The notes: generated by a model not told the origin, from the sequence alone. 64,000 nt of DNA from Dyadobacter sp. SG02 (GCF_900109045.1 NZ_FNYL01000007.1:310001-374000); one strand, 5' to 3'. Shown: positions 7,242 to 15,741, counted from the first letter of the stretch. Translations and numbers: made by a program.

Positions 7242-8165
7242 CTACACCGTCGGCCCCACACGCTCCAACAGCGCCTTCGTAGCCTTAATACCATCATATT
7301 CCGAAAGCTTGCTTCCTTCATATTCGATACCGGCAATACCCTTAAAGCCAGCCGCCTTCACTACTTTCAGAATTTTAGCATAATCCGTTTCGATACAGTT
7401 ACCGTTTTGATCGAAATCGTAAGTTTTTGCGCTCACACCTTTTGCGAAAGGCATCAGTTCCTGCGTTCCCAGGTAGCGGTCGTAAGACTCTTCGCAGCCG
7501 GTAGAAGAACGTTTGATACAGAAGTTGCCGAAATCAGGCAGGGTGCCTACGTTTTTCATATTCACCTGCTTCATCACGCCCGACAACCATTTACCGTTCG
7601 AAGAAGAACCGCCGTGGTTTTCAACGATCACATTAATGCCGGTTTTTGCGGCGAATTCACCCAATTTACCCAGACCATCTACCGCAGCTTTCGCGATTTC
7701 TTCGTCAGAACCCTTACCGAATGCATTCACGCGGATGGTTTTGCATCCGAGGTATTTTGCAGCTTCCACCCATTTGTAGTGGTTTTCAACCGCTTTGTTA
7801 CGCACCGCAGCGTCGAGTTCGCCAAGGCCGCCTTCGCCGTCGATCATGATCAGGTTGTTGGTTACGCCATTGTCTTTCGCTCTTTTCAGCAGCTCGGCGA
7901 GGTAAGTTTTATCTTCTGCTTTGTCTTTGAAGAACTGGTTTACATATTCCACGATCGAGATGCCGAACTCTTTTTTAGCCAGTTCTGGGAAATCGAGGTT
8001 GGTGAGTTTTTTCGCGAAAAGAGCCTTGTGCAACGACCATTCGGCCAGTGAAATGTCAAACCAGAGCTTTTTGGCAGCCGGTTCGGCGAACAGATCGGTG
8101 AATGCAGAGGCAGCAAGCGCAGTGGCTCCGGCCTTTTTAAGGAAATCGCGACGAGAAAAGTCCAT
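7242..8165 (-). CDS. Tat-exported sugar isomerase/epimerase (xylose isomerase-like TIM barrel)
   Basis: A 307-residue protein with a textbook twin-arginine leader (SRRDFLKKAGATALAAS, residues 4-20). The rest matches the AP-endonuclease-2 / xylose isomerase-like TIM barrel, found in sugar-phosphate isomerases and hydroxypyruvate isomerase-like enzymes. Supporting segments are IVENHGG (metal-binding Glu and His), NVGTLPDFGNFC and AGIEYEG near the C-terminus. The Tat signal implies a periplasmic enzyme that folds with its metal before export. The substrate is unknown. It lies 26 bases after the CDF transporter gene on the same strand, so the two may be co-transcribed, although no functional link is obvious. 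Confidence 0.85.
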   Translation of the reverse strand: MDFSRRDFLKKAGATALAASAFTDLFAEPAAKKLWFDISLAEWSLHKALFAKKLTNLDFPELAKKEFGISIVEYVNQFFKDKAEDKTYLAELLKRAKDNGVTNNLIMIDGEGGLGELDAAVRNKAVENHYKWVEAAKYLGCKTIRVNAFGKGSDEEIAKAAVDGLGKLGEFAAKTGINVIVENHGGSSSNGKWLSGVMKQVNMKNVGTLPDFGNFCIKRSSTGCEESYDRYLGTQELMPFAKGVSAKTYDFDQNGNCIETDYAKILKVVKAAGFKGIAGIEYEGSKLSEYDGIKATKALLERVGPTV

Positions 8166-8191
8166 GATTGGTTAGAATTTAGATTTGATTA

Positions 8192-9205
8192 TTATTCCTG
8201 AATATTAATTCTGGCTTCGCGGTACAGCTTCTCGTTTTTGGTGAGCTTGGCTGCGTCCCATTCAATGTCCTGCACGAATGAATGCTGGCGAACGGGACAA
8301 TTGTCGATCCTGCAAAAGTAGCAACATTGGTATACGCACGGATCGGCGTGGACAAAAATTTCCGTTTCGCCCGGCTGCGAGCCTTTCAGAATGTTCTCGA
8401 AATCGTGGATCGTTTCGTGTACTTTTTGCAATTCCCAATAGTAAGGCAATGTCAAATGGCAGTCGATATGCAGATCGGAGCCATATTGCTGGGCGCGGAG
8501 GTTGTGTACATCGATCCACTCATCCTTCTTGTTCTCGTTCAAAACCTTAATCACCTTGTCGAGCAGCAACTCGTCGCTGGCGTCCATCAATCCGGCTACG
8601 GATTTACTCACTAACTGCGATCCGCTGTAAGCCAGGAAAAGCCCGAAAAGCAGCGATGCGACGCTGTCGATCCAGACATAGCCCGTCAGCATGATCAACC
8701 CAACACTCAAAATCAGCACGACGCTACTGATGCTGTCGGACATTAGATGCTTCCCATCCGCGACCAATGCCAGGGAGTTGGCGCGTCGACCTTCGGTGAG
8801 CAGTTTATAGCCAATGGCCGTGTTGACAAAAATCGTAAAAACAATAAAAACGGAACCCTGCGCCAGATTTTCGATCGGAGCCGGGTCCATTAGCCTTTTA
8901 ATGGCTTCCACTACAATGAATATCGAAGCGATGATAATCAATGCGCCCTCAAAACCGGCCGAGAAAAACTCGACTTTGCCATGGCCGTAGGGATGGTTCC
9001 GGTCTTTGGGTTGGGATGAAAGGTAAACGCTGTAAAACGCAAACCCGCTGGCAATTACATTGATGATCGATTCCAGCGCATCGCTCAGAATCGCGTTGGA
9101 AGAAGTGAGGTAGAATGCAAAAAACTTCAATCCTGTCAACAGAATGCTGGCCATAAAAGACAGCATGATGAGACGTTGTTTAAGCTTATTTTGGTTTATT
9201 TGCAT
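8192..9205 (-). CDS. Cation diffusion facilitator (CDF) metal exporter
   Basis: A 337-residue inner-membrane transporter. Six hydrophobic helices occupy roughly residues 12-205. The metal-site helix carries SDALESIIN (the usual HxxxD replaced by SDALES), the loop NHPYGHGKVE is diagnostic of the family, and the second site is ADGKHLMSDSISS. A cytoplasmic domain follows, with DLHIDCHLTLP. CDF proteins export Zn2+, Fe2+, Mn2+ or Co2+ in exchange for protons. The C-terminus carries a cysteine-rich tail (HADPCVYQCCYFCRIDNCP) that could bind metal. A -7-like box lies 23 bases upstream of the start. Confidence 0.9.
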   Translation of the reverse strand: MQINQNKLKQRLIMLSFMASILLTGLKFFAFYLTSSNAILSDALESIINVIASGFAFYSVYLSSQPKDRNHPYGHGKVEFFSAGFEGALIIIASIFIVVEAIKRLMDPAPIENLAQGSVFIVFTIFVNTAIGYKLLTEGRRANSLALVADGKHLMSDSISSVVLILSVGLIMLTGYVWIDSVASLLFGLFLAYSGSQLVSKSVAGLMDASDELLLDKVIKVLNENKKDEWIDVHNLRAQQYGSDLHIDCHLTLPYYWELQKVHETIHDFENILKGSQPGETEIFVHADPCVYQCCYFCRIDNCPVRQHSFVQDIEWDAAKLTKNEKLYREARINIQE

Positions 9206-9227
9206 TTGAGATTTGTCAATGAAAGGC

Positions 9228-9235
9228 CAAAAATA
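9228..9235 (-). promoter_or_regulatory. Bacteroidota -7 box for the CDF gene
   Basis: The minus strand reads TATTTTTG, matching TAnnTTTG, 23 bases upstream of the CDF start codon. No clear -33 TTG is seen at the expected distance. Confidence 0.45.
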
Positions 9236-9243
9236 CTAAGAAA

Positions 9244-9798
9244 ATGCGGGTTATATCCACTGAAAATAACTGGAAAACACTATCGTCGGAAACCGTTTAT
9301 GAGAATGCCTGGCTGGAACTCAGTCACCGTGACGTGATTAACCCGTCGGGTAACAAAGGCATTTACGGTTTGGTTAAATTCAAAAACCAGGCAATAGGGG
9401 TGATCCCGGTGGACAGCGACAACAACATCTACCTCGTAGGCCAGTACCGCTACGCGATCGACGAATATTCCTGGGAGATCCCGGAAGGCGGCGGCGCACT
9501 CGGTGCCGATCCGCTCGACGCCGCCAAGCGCGAGCTGAAAGAGGAAACCGGTTTACTGGCCGGCAAATGGACAAAACTCTCCCGCATTCACACCTCTAAC
9601 TCGGCTACCAACGAAGAAGGCTTTCTCTTCATTGCCGAAGAACTTACACAAGATCAGGCCGAGCCGGAAGACACGGAGGATTTGCAGGTATGGAAATTAC
9701 CTTTGGCGGAAGCAGTAGAAATGGTCATGCGCTCCGAAATTACCGACTCACTGTCGGTAGCGGGCATTTTGATGACTGCCAGACTGAAAGGTATTTAA
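9244..9798 (+). CDS. Nudix hydrolase, ADP-ribose pyrophosphatase-like
   Basis: A 184-residue cytoplasmic enzyme. The Nudix helix reads PEGGGALGADPLDAAKRELK followed by EETGL. This fits GX5EX7REUXEEXGU except that the first Glu is Ala, while the metal-binding REUXEE is intact. The N-terminal strand layout and PVDSDNNIYLVGQYRYA are typical of the ADP-ribose pyrophosphatase (NudF-like) group, which splits ADP-ribose to AMP and ribose-5-phosphate. The stop lies 2 bases before the LysE-type exporter gene, so the two are probably co-transcribed. Confidence 0.88.
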   Translation: MRVISTENNWKTLSSETVYENAWLELSHRDVINPSGNKGIYGLVKFKNQAIGVIPVDSDNNIYLVGQYRYAIDEYSWEIPEGGGALGADPLDAAKRELKEETGLLAGKWTKLSRIHTSNSATNEEGFLFIAEELTQDQAEPEDTEDLQVWKLPLAEAVEMVMRSEITDSLSVAGILMTARLKGI

Positions 9799-9800
9799 TT

Positions 9801-10415
9801 ATGCTGCAAGCGCTACTGTACGGGACGCTGACGGGCGTCGCATTGTGCCTTACTTTCGGGACCGTATTCTTTTCCCTGGTCCAAAACAGCGTCGACAACG
9901 GTTACCGCGCGGGTATTAAAATCGCATTCGGCGTGTTCATATGTGATATTATCTTCGTTTTCTTCGCCATTTTCGGGACGGCATTGTTGCCCGACATTCC
10001 GCATTTCCAGCAATGGATGGCCGGTGCCGGTGTAGTCTTCCTGACTGCATTAGGTTTGAGCAATATCGTCAAAGGTCAGCCCCAGATCGCCGAGCCGCAG
10101 ACGCGTTTTGGAAACTTCCTGTATTATTTCACAACCGGTTTCCTGCTGAATGGCCTGAATCCCGTGAACTTCATCAGTTGGGTAACCATTGCCTCATACA
10201 TCCGCACGAACCTGCATTACGATCTCAACCAGGTAATATTGTTTTTCACCGCGAGTGTCATTGCGGTATTTTTGGTAGAAAGCGCTATCGCCGTTTTTGC
10301 GCACAGGCTCAAAAAGCTGTTTACACCGAAAGTAGTGACCCTGTTTAACAAAGTGACAGGCGTAGTTTTTATCCTAATCGCCTGTCAGATTGCCTATACC
10401 AACTTTTTAAAGTAG
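9801..10415 (+). CDS. LysE/RhtB-family amino acid exporter
   Basis: A 204-residue membrane protein with six hydrophobic segments. The N-terminal helix (LLYGTLTGVALCLTFGTVFF), the glycine-rich second helix and NGLNPVNFISWVTIAS in the middle identify the LysE/ArgO/RhtB superfamily, which exports basic or neutral amino acids. ATG 9801 is chosen because it follows the Nudix stop by two bases and starts the first helix; a longer in-frame extension would lie inside the Nudix gene. It converges on the GH3-like gene with one base between stop codons. The substrate is not predictable. Confidence 0.87.
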   Translation: MLQALLYGTLTGVALCLTFGTVFFSLVQNSVDNGYRAGIKIAFGVFICDIIFVFFAIFGTALLPDIPHFQQWMAGAGVVFLTALGLSNIVKGQPQIAEPQTRFGNFLYYFTTGFLLNGLNPVNFISWVTIASYIRTNLHYDLNQVILFFTASVIAVFLVESAIAVFAHRLKKLFTPKVVTLFNKVTGVVFILIACQIAYTNFLK

Positions 10416-10416
10416 G

Positions 10417-11985
10417 CTATTCTTTAATATAACCTTCTGTTTTCAGGAAATTCTTCCAGTCACTGATCAGATCTTTCTTGAAAACGCGCGGGAATTTGTT
10501 CTGTCCGCCGAGCTTGCCTTTGGATTCCATCCAATTGTAGAATGCCTGGTTGGGTAACACGGTTACAAATACCTCTTTCAATGCGTGGCGGCGCTCCACG
10601 GCGTAGTCGTCGTTGAGTTCGGCGAGCTTGGCGTCGAGTTTCTGTTTCAAAACTTCCGCATCCACATTGGATTCATCCACGCCCACGTACCAGTCGTGCG
10701 CGAACAAACTGCCGTGCTCAATGCCGCAAACGGTAAATTCTTTCACCGAAATACCCATCTCGCGCGACACCAGGTCGATCGCTTTGTTCATATTATCCAC
10801 CGAAAGATGCTCTCCGCAAAGGCTCAGGTAGTGCTTCGTGCGGCCGGTAATCACAATCTCGCCGCGCGCCTTGTCGACGAATTTCAGCGTATCGCCGATC
10901 AGGTACCTCCACGCGCCCGAGCAAGTCGAGAGGAGCAATGCGTATTCTTTTCCTTCTTCCACCTGGTCGATCATCAACGTTTCCGGGTTATCGAGCATGA
11001 CGCCGTCGGAATCGAAGTTTTTTGGGGTGAAAGGGATAAATTCAAAGAAAAGGCCATTGTCGCACACCAGCTCCATACCCTCCGCACCTGGCCGCGACTG
11101 GTACGCGATAAAACCTTCGGAAGCGAGATAGGTATTAATGTAAGTCATCGGCTTGCCGAGCAGTTTCTCAAAACCTTTGCGGTAAGGCTCAAACGAAACG
11201 CCTCCATGTGCGAAAACCTGCAAATTCGGCCAGATTTCGTGAATGTTCTTTACATTATAATGCGCGATGATCTTTTCGAAAAGCAACTGTATCCACGCCG
11301 GAACGCCTACCACGAAGCCAATGTCCCATTCGCTGGCTACACGCGTGATTTCTTCCAGTTTCAAACCCCAGTCGCGCTGCGCCGCGATTTTCTGGCCCGG
11401 CTTGTAATACGGGCGGAACCAGCGCGGGATCTGCTGGATTTGGATACCACTTAAATCGCCTGCCAGGCTACCCGTGTCGTGCGGGTTCAGGTTAGTACTG
11501 CCGCTGAGCATGAGGAAACCCTTTTCGTACAAATCCGGCGGGAGATCTTTGTAATAACCCAATGACAAAATCTGGCGGATACTGGTCTTCTGGATGGCCT
11601 TGGTCATGGCCTTTGTCACCGGAATCTGCTTGGAAGCCGCTTCCGACGTCCCGGAGCTCAGGGCATAGTATTTAATGGTGCCCGGCCAGCATACATCCTT
11701 CTCGCCTTCGAGTGATTTGTGCCACCACTCGTTGAATATCTTGTTGTAATCATAAACAGGTACCGTGCGTTTGTATAGCTCGTAAAATGCGCCTTTTTCA
11801 CCAAAAAGAATGGTGGAAAGGAGCTCGTCGAAATTGTATTTCTCGCCGAACTCGGTATATCTGGCCTTGGCCAGCAATTTGGCCAGGGTTTTCTTCTGTT
11901 GCTGGTGTAAACTTGCCTTGCGGCGGTTGGCAACGATGTTGCTGAAATGGATGCCTTTCTTTAATAAACTGCCTACTAATGCCAT
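10417..11985 (-). CDS. GH3-like acyl-adenylate-forming protein
   Basis: A 522-residue cytoplasmic protein of the GH3 family, named after plant auxin-conjugating enzymes. The ATP-binding motif is YYALSSGTSEAASKQIPVT (a P-loop-like SSGTS). Later segments include YINTYLASEGFIAYQ and LLLSTCSGAWRYLIGDTLKF, followed by IVITGRTKHYLSLCGEHLS at the C-terminal hinge. Plant members adenylate jasmonate or indole acetate and link them to amino acids; bacterial substrates are unknown. It lies 14 bases after surE on the same strand, suggesting one transcript. Length and motif set match an intact enzyme. Confidence 0.85.
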   Translation of the reverse strand: MALVGSLLKKGIHFSNIVANRRKASLHQQQKKTLAKLLAKARYTEFGEKYNFDELLSTILFGEKGAFYELYKRTVPVYDYNKIFNEWWHKSLEGEKDVCWPGTIKYYALSSGTSEAASKQIPVTKAMTKAIQKTSIRQILSLGYYKDLPPDLYEKGFLMLSGSTNLNPHDTGSLAGDLSGIQIQQIPRWFRPYYKPGQKIAAQRDWGLKLEEITRVASEWDIGFVVGVPAWIQLLFEKIIAHYNVKNIHEIWPNLQVFAHGGVSFEPYRKGFEKLLGKPMTYINTYLASEGFIAYQSRPGAEGMELVCDNGLFFEFIPFTPKNFDSDGVMLDNPETLMIDQVEEGKEYALLLSTCSGAWRYLIGDTLKFVDKARGEIVITGRTKHYLSLCGEHLSVDNMNKAIDLVSREMGISVKEFTVCGIEHGSLFAHDWYVGVDESNVDAEVLKQKLDAKLAELNDDYAVERRHALKEVFVTVLPNQAFYNWMESKGKLGGQNKFPRVFKKDLISDWKNFLKTEGYIKE

Positions 11986-11999
11986 AGCTGTTGGTTAAA

Positions 12000-12767
12000 T
12001 TACAAATCCCAGGTCGATAGCTTTTTCAACGCTTCATACTCTGTCAGATCATATTGACATGGCACCACTGAAATATAGTTGTTATCCAGTGCCCAGACAT
12101 CGGTATCTTCTTTTTCCGTATCGAAATTGATAAACTCGCCGGCCATCCAAAGGTAGCCGCGACCATTAGGGTCGACGCGGTAATCAAATTTCTCCTGCCA
12201 TTTGGCATGCGCCTGGCGGCAAACCTTCACACCTTTTAAAGCCAGGTCGGTTTTGGCAGGAATGTTCACATTCAATGCAATGCCGTTTGGAATACCATTC
12301 TTCAATGCTTCTTCCGTGATAGATTTAATATAGGGAATTGCGTGGCTGAAATCCGCATCTTCCCTGAAATCGCAAAGCGAAAAACCGATCGCCGGAATGC
12401 CCTCGATCGCTGCCTCGATGGCCGCCGACATCGTGCCGGAGTACAGCACGCTGATCGAACTATTGCTCCCGTGGTTGATACCACTTACTACAAGGTCGGG
12501 TTTGCGGTCCTGCAACACGTAGTTTTTAGCCAGTTTCACGCAGTCGGCCGGTGTTCCCGAGCATTCGTATTCCGTCACATTATCAAAAATATGGGTGGAA
12601 TAAAGCCTGAGCGGTTCACCGATGGTAATGGCATGGCCCATTCCGGATTGCGGGCTGTTGGGAGCGACCACGATCACTTCGCCCAGCGTCTGCATGATTT
12701 CAACCAGTGTTCGGATTCCTTTGGACGTTATTCCGTCGTCATTTGTAACTAAAATGAGGGGTTTCAT
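12000..12767 (-). CDS. surE: 5'/3'-nucleotidase SurE
   Basis: A 255-residue survival protein SurE, a metal-dependent nucleoside monophosphatase. The N-terminal LVTNDDGITSKGI carries the acidic metal pair (DD). APNSPQSGMGHAITIGEPLR and ECSGTPADCVKLA follow, and VSGINHGSNSSISVLYSGTM supplies the catalytic Asn/Ser region. All segments are in the usual order and the length is normal. It is followed 14 bases later by the GH3-like gene. A -7-like box for this strand lies about 106 bases upstream. Confidence 0.95.
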   Translation of the reverse strand: MKPLILVTNDDGITSKGIRTLVEIMQTLGEVIVVAPNSPQSGMGHAITIGEPLRLYSTHIFDNVTEYECSGTPADCVKLAKNYVLQDRKPDLVVSGINHGSNSSISVLYSGTMSAAIEAAIEGIPAIGFSLCDFREDADFSHAIPYIKSITEEALKNGIPNGIALNVNIPAKTDLALKGVKVCRQAHAKWQEKFDYRVDPNGRGYLWMAGEFINFDTEKEDTDVWALDNNYISVVPCQYDLTEYEALKKLSTWDL

Positions 12768-12872
12768 ATATTTCTACTGATCGGGTGCTTAGCTGCTTCG
12801 TGCGATATGGTCTGCCGGCTCAGTAACATGGTTTTTAAGTGAATAAATATTTAATTGCGCTTTTTAAGCTGC

Positions 12873-12880
12873 CAAATTTA
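12873..12880 (-). promoter_or_regulatory. Possible -7 box for surE
   Basis: The minus strand reads TAAATTTG, matching TAnnTTTG, 106 bases from the surE start and just before the divergent GNAT start. Confidence 0.35.
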
Positions 12881-12886
12881 AGCAAT

Positions 12887-13381
12887 ATGCCTTCATTCGC
12901 AACACTGCAAGCCTACGTCGGAGACATTCCGACCATCATCGAAATCCAGGAAAAAACATGGGAACCGACTTACCGTGACATCCTTAGCAAGGAGCAGATC
13001 GATTTTATGTTCGAAAAAATATATTCTCCCGAATCCCTCACGCACCAGATGCAATCCGGGCAGCAATTCATGATTCTGCTGAGCGACGGAACGCCCGTCG
13101 GCTTTTCGTCGGTGTCCGAGGAAAAATCCGGGAAGTTCAAATTACACAAAATATACGTGCTTCCAGCCACGCAGGGAACCGGCGCGGGTAAATACCTTTT
13201 GCAGGAAACTGAAAATTACGTGAGGTCGGCGGGAGGAACAGTGCTGTCGCTGAATGTGAACCGCTACAATAAGGCCAAAACGTTTTATGAAAAAATGGAC
13301 TTCCATGTCGTGGACGAGCAGGATATTCCCATCGGGCCTTACTGGATGAACGACTACATCCTCGAAAAGGTATTAAACTGA
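12887..13381 (+). CDS. GNAT-family N-acetyltransferase
   Basis: A 164-residue cytoplasmic acetyltransferase. The acetyl-CoA motif A is visible as LHKIYVLPATQGTGAGKYLL (Q-G-T-G-A-G loop), followed by LSLNVNRYNKAKTFYEKMDF, the usual motif B with the Asn and Tyr. The open frame extends to a GTG at 12839, but ATG 12887 starts the conserved fold and avoids a putative promoter box. The substrate is unknown; small GNATs of this type acetylate amino groups of metabolites, antibiotics or proteins. It converges tightly on trhO and shares a terminator hairpin with it. Confidence 0.85.
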   Translation: MPSFATLQAYVGDIPTIIEIQEKTWEPTYRDILSKEQIDFMFEKIYSPESLTHQMQSGQQFMILLSDGTPVGFSSVSEEKSGKFKLHKIYVLPATQGTGAGKYLLQETENYVRSAGGTVLSLNVNRYNKAKTFYEKMDFHVVDEQDIPIGPYWMNDYILEKVLN

Positions 13382-13404
13382 ACCGGCTAGGCCGATTCAG
13401 TTTT
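13378..13404. terminator. Bidirectional terminator containing both convergent stop codons
   Basis: CTGAACCGGC (13378-13387) pairs with GCCGATTCAG (13391-13400) at nine of ten positions across a 3-base loop, followed by TTTT. The GNAT stop (TGA 13379-13381) and the trhO stop (13387-13389 on the minus strand) both lie inside the hairpin. Confidence 0.7.
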
Positions 13405-14373
13405 CAATGCAAGCTTCATTTTCTTGATATTCTTTTGCTGGCTTTTGAGGCCTTGCAAAGGATTGTAGTTGTTGCTGTTCACCACATAGTACCCCGTGCC
13501 GTCGTAAGTACGTTTGCCGGGGTGAGATTTGCATTCCGCCGAGCAGGTGCCTTCCATTTCCCAGCCGCATTTCTCGCAGATAGGCAGATGGTTGTTGCAT
13601 TCCGCATTCGCGCAGTTCACCATCCGGTCGCAAGGTTCTTCGCAGATATGGCATTTGGAAATCACCGTGGGGTTCACGCTGTTCACATCCACGGTAATGC
13701 GGTTGTCGAATACGTAGCATTTGCCGTCGAAGTTCTCTCCGCCCTCTTCCAGACCGTAACGTATAATGCCTCCGTGTAGCTGGTAAACGTCGGTAAAGCC
13801 CTGGTCGAGCAGGTAGGCGCTCGCTTTTTCGCATTTGATGCCGCCGGTGCAATAGGTAACCACCTTCTTGTCTTTCAAATGCTCGATCTCGTGCATATGG
13901 TCGGGCAACTCGCGCAGGTTATGCATATCGAAAGTGATCGCGCCCTTGAACTTGCCTACTTCATGCTCGTAATCCGAGCGCATATCGACCAGTACCACAT
14001 CCGGGTCGTTCAGCATCGCTTTGAAATCGGCCGGTTCGAGGTGCTTTCCTGTGCGTACGAGCGGGTTTACGGGCAGGTCGGAGTTCACGATCTCGTCCTT
14101 CACGCGTACGTGCAGTTTCTGGAATGCAATATGGTCCGACTCCTCCACTTTGAACTGGACACCGGCGAAGCGCGCATCCGAACGGACATAATTCATATAA
14201 GCCTCGCATTGCTCAGGCGTGCCCGAAACCGTGCCATTCAGGCCTTCCGGCGCCACGATAATGCGGCCCAGGAGGTTGTTTTCAACGCAAAAGAGGTGAT
14301 GCTCATCGCGATAAGTGTCAGGATCGGCGATGGTCGTGTAATAGTAATATAGGATAACCCGGTAAGGTTTCAT
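13387..14373 (-). CDS. trhO: tRNA uridine-34 5-hydroxylase TrhO (rhodanese-like)
   Basis: A 328-residue protein of the TrhO/YceA family, which hydroxylates U34 of certain tRNAs using O2 on the way to 5-methoxyuridine or cmo5U. The N-terminal domain (RVILYYYYTTIADP...GRIIVAPEGLNGTVSGT) is family-specific. The rhodanese domain carries the active-site cysteine in VVTYCTGGIKCEKAS, and QLHGGIIRYGLE follows. The cysteine-rich tail (CHICEEPCDRMVNC...CEKCGW) is usual for the family and may bind zinc. Catalytic residues and length are intact. Confidence 0.93.
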   Translation of the reverse strand: MKPYRVILYYYYTTIADPDTYRDEHHLFCVENNLLGRIIVAPEGLNGTVSGTPEQCEAYMNYVRSDARFAGVQFKVEESDHIAFQKLHVRVKDEIVNSDLPVNPLVRTGKHLEPADFKAMLNDPDVVLVDMRSDYEHEVGKFKGAITFDMHNLRELPDHMHEIEHLKDKKVVTYCTGGIKCEKASAYLLDQGFTDVYQLHGGIIRYGLEEGGENFDGKCYVFDNRITVDVNSVNPTVISKCHICEEPCDRMVNCANAECNNHLPICEKCGWEMEGTCSAECKSHPGKRTYDGTGYYVVNSNNYNPLQGLKSQQKNIKKMKLALKTESA

Positions 14374-14420
14374 CGGTTGTCGATTAAGTATTCCAATGAG
14401 AAAAGTGTGGAATTGAGCCG

Positions 14421-14428
14421 CAAATATA
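14421..14428 (-). promoter_or_regulatory. -7 box for trhO
   Basis: The minus strand reads TATATTTG, a full match to TAnnTTTG, 48 bases upstream of the trhO start. No good -33 TTG lies at about 19 bases from it. Confidence 0.5.
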
Positions 14429-14498
14429 CGAATAATGCAAGTTTTAAGAAAATGCCGAAAATCAGTTTTGTAGCAGAGCGGTTATCCGTTGAAATACA

Positions 14499-14506
14499 TA
14501 TTTTTG
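14499..14506 (+). promoter_or_regulatory. -7 box for the deoxynucleoside kinase gene
   Basis: TATTTTTG matches TAnnTTTG and lies 40 bases before the kinase ATG. A TTTTG at 14466-14470 is rather far for a -33 element. Confidence 0.45.
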
Positions 14507-14546
14507 TGAACACTCGTTCATCTACTCAACTCATCCTACTTTTCTT

Positions 14547-15161
14547 ATGCACATTGCTATCATCGGTAATATCGGCGCTGGTAAGACCACATTGACCCAA
14601 ATGCTGGGGGATTATTTCAAATGGGAAGTGATGTACGAGGCTGTCGAAGGGAATCCCTATCTAGCTGATTTTTATATGGATATGGATCGCTGGGCGTTCA
14701 ACCTGCAAATCTATTTTCTGAACAACCGTTTCGCGCAGGTCCAGCGGATCCGCGAAACGACTTACTCGACGATCGTTCAGGACCGTACTATTTTTGAGGA
14801 CGCTTACATTTTCGCCCGCAACCTGTACGAATCCGGCGTGCTCACCGACCGCGACTACCAGACTTACCTGCTGCTGTTCGAATCCATTATCCGCACCGTT
14901 TCCCAACCCGATCTGCTGATTTACCTCAAAGCAGATATTCCCAAGCTGGTGTCGCAGATCAAAAAGCGCGGCCGCGAGTTCGAATCGGATATTTCGATAG
15001 ACTATCTGACGAACCTCAATCGCTATTACGAAGATTTTGTGCAGAACTATGAAGATGGTAAAATCCTTGAAATAGATGTCAACAACATGGATTTTGAATC
15101 TAATCCCAAGGATTTCGAGCACATTATTACATTGCTCAACAAAGAGTTGTTCTACGTGTAA
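14547..15161 (+). CDS. Deoxynucleoside kinase (dAK/dGK/dCK family)
   Basis: A 204-residue cytoplasmic kinase. The P-loop is IIGNIGAGKTTLTQML (residues 4-19). The substrate-binding Glu region is YEAVEGNPYL, and QDRTIFEDAYIFA corresponds to the DRS/ERS motif that positions the deoxyribose. The family phosphorylates deoxyadenosine, deoxyguanosine or deoxycytidine with ATP in the salvage pathway. Length is normal. It converges on the small exported protein gene at 15169, with 7 bases between stops. Which deoxynucleoside is preferred cannot be read from sequence. Confidence 0.9.
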   Translation: MHIAIIGNIGAGKTTLTQMLGDYFKWEVMYEAVEGNPYLADFYMDMDRWAFNLQIYFLNNRFAQVQRIRETTYSTIVQDRTIFEDAYIFARNLYESGVLTDRDYQTYLLLFESIIRTVSQPDLLIYLKADIPKLVSQIKKRGREFESDISIDYLTNLNRYYEDFVQNYEDGKILEIDVNNMDFESNPKDFEHIITLLNKELFYV

Positions 15162-15168
15162 TGTGCGC

Positions 15169-15639
15169 CTAATACATGCAGGCGATGGCCTTGTGGAGTA
15201 GCTGATTCTTTTTTGTATCTACCTTGAATGTCCGCTTGTCATCCGGCAGCAGTATTTCGATCTGCACCGTTCCCTTCATTTTTTCAAGCTCTTTCGGCTC
15301 GATCGGGGTCGACAGGATGAACTCGCTCTGCCAGTTGCTGCGGTCGGTGGAGCTGATGGTGGTATAGAGGGAAAAATTGCCTTTGGCGGATGAAAATTTA
15401 ATTTCGGTAAACATCTGGACATGGTACACCTGGCCAAACTCGTCGTTATGGTAGTTGAGGACCCGCTCCTCGCCGGTTTTGGTAAGTGTAAAGTATTCTT
15501 TCGTCCCGGAGAGCGGAACAATGTGGTAGTGAACCTTCTTGTGATTCGACGGGCTGATGGTTTCTTTGCATTGGGCAAAAGACTTGTTTTCTTCAACCAT
15601 CAGTAAACCGGCTACACCAAGCAGGAAAGCGGACTTCAT
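15169..15639 (-). CDS. Exported hypothetical protein
   Basis: A 156-residue protein of unknown family. ATG 15639 begins a signal peptide (MKSAFLLGVAGLLMVEENKS FAQ, with cleavage likely after SFAQ); an earlier ATG seven codons upstream would give an atypical start. The mature part is beta-rich with alternating strands (HYHIVPLSGTKEYFTLTKTG, VYHVQMFTEIKFS) and many lysines. No catalytic motif is visible. The neighbours give no functional hint. It is probably a periplasmic or outer-membrane-associated single-domain protein. Confidence 0.65.
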   Translation of the reverse strand: MKSAFLLGVAGLLMVEENKSFAQCKETISPSNHKKVHYHIVPLSGTKEYFTLTKTGEERVLNYHNDEFGQVYHVQMFTEIKFSSAKGNFSLYTTISSTDRSNWQSEFILSTPIEPKELEKMKGTVQIEILLPDDKRTFKVDTKKNQLLHKAIACMY

Positions 15640-15741
15640 GCAGAGGGCGTAATTCAACACTTTTCGAGATTTCGGGGTTATTCAAACGTTTGTAAAGATA
15701 ATCGCCTGATAAGTAGAATGCAACAGGGTAAAGGGAAAAGG

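Noticed and set aside
7188..8051. A 287-codon plus-strand open frame opposite the isomerase gene
   Set aside because: It is antisense to a protein with clear Tat and TIM-barrel features, is rich in Phe/His/Arg as shadow frames are, and shows no family motif.
14377..14595. A 72-codon plus-strand frame before the deoxynucleoside kinase
   Set aside because: It has a weak start and overlaps the kinase start by about 49 bases in another frame; the region holds promoter boxes instead.
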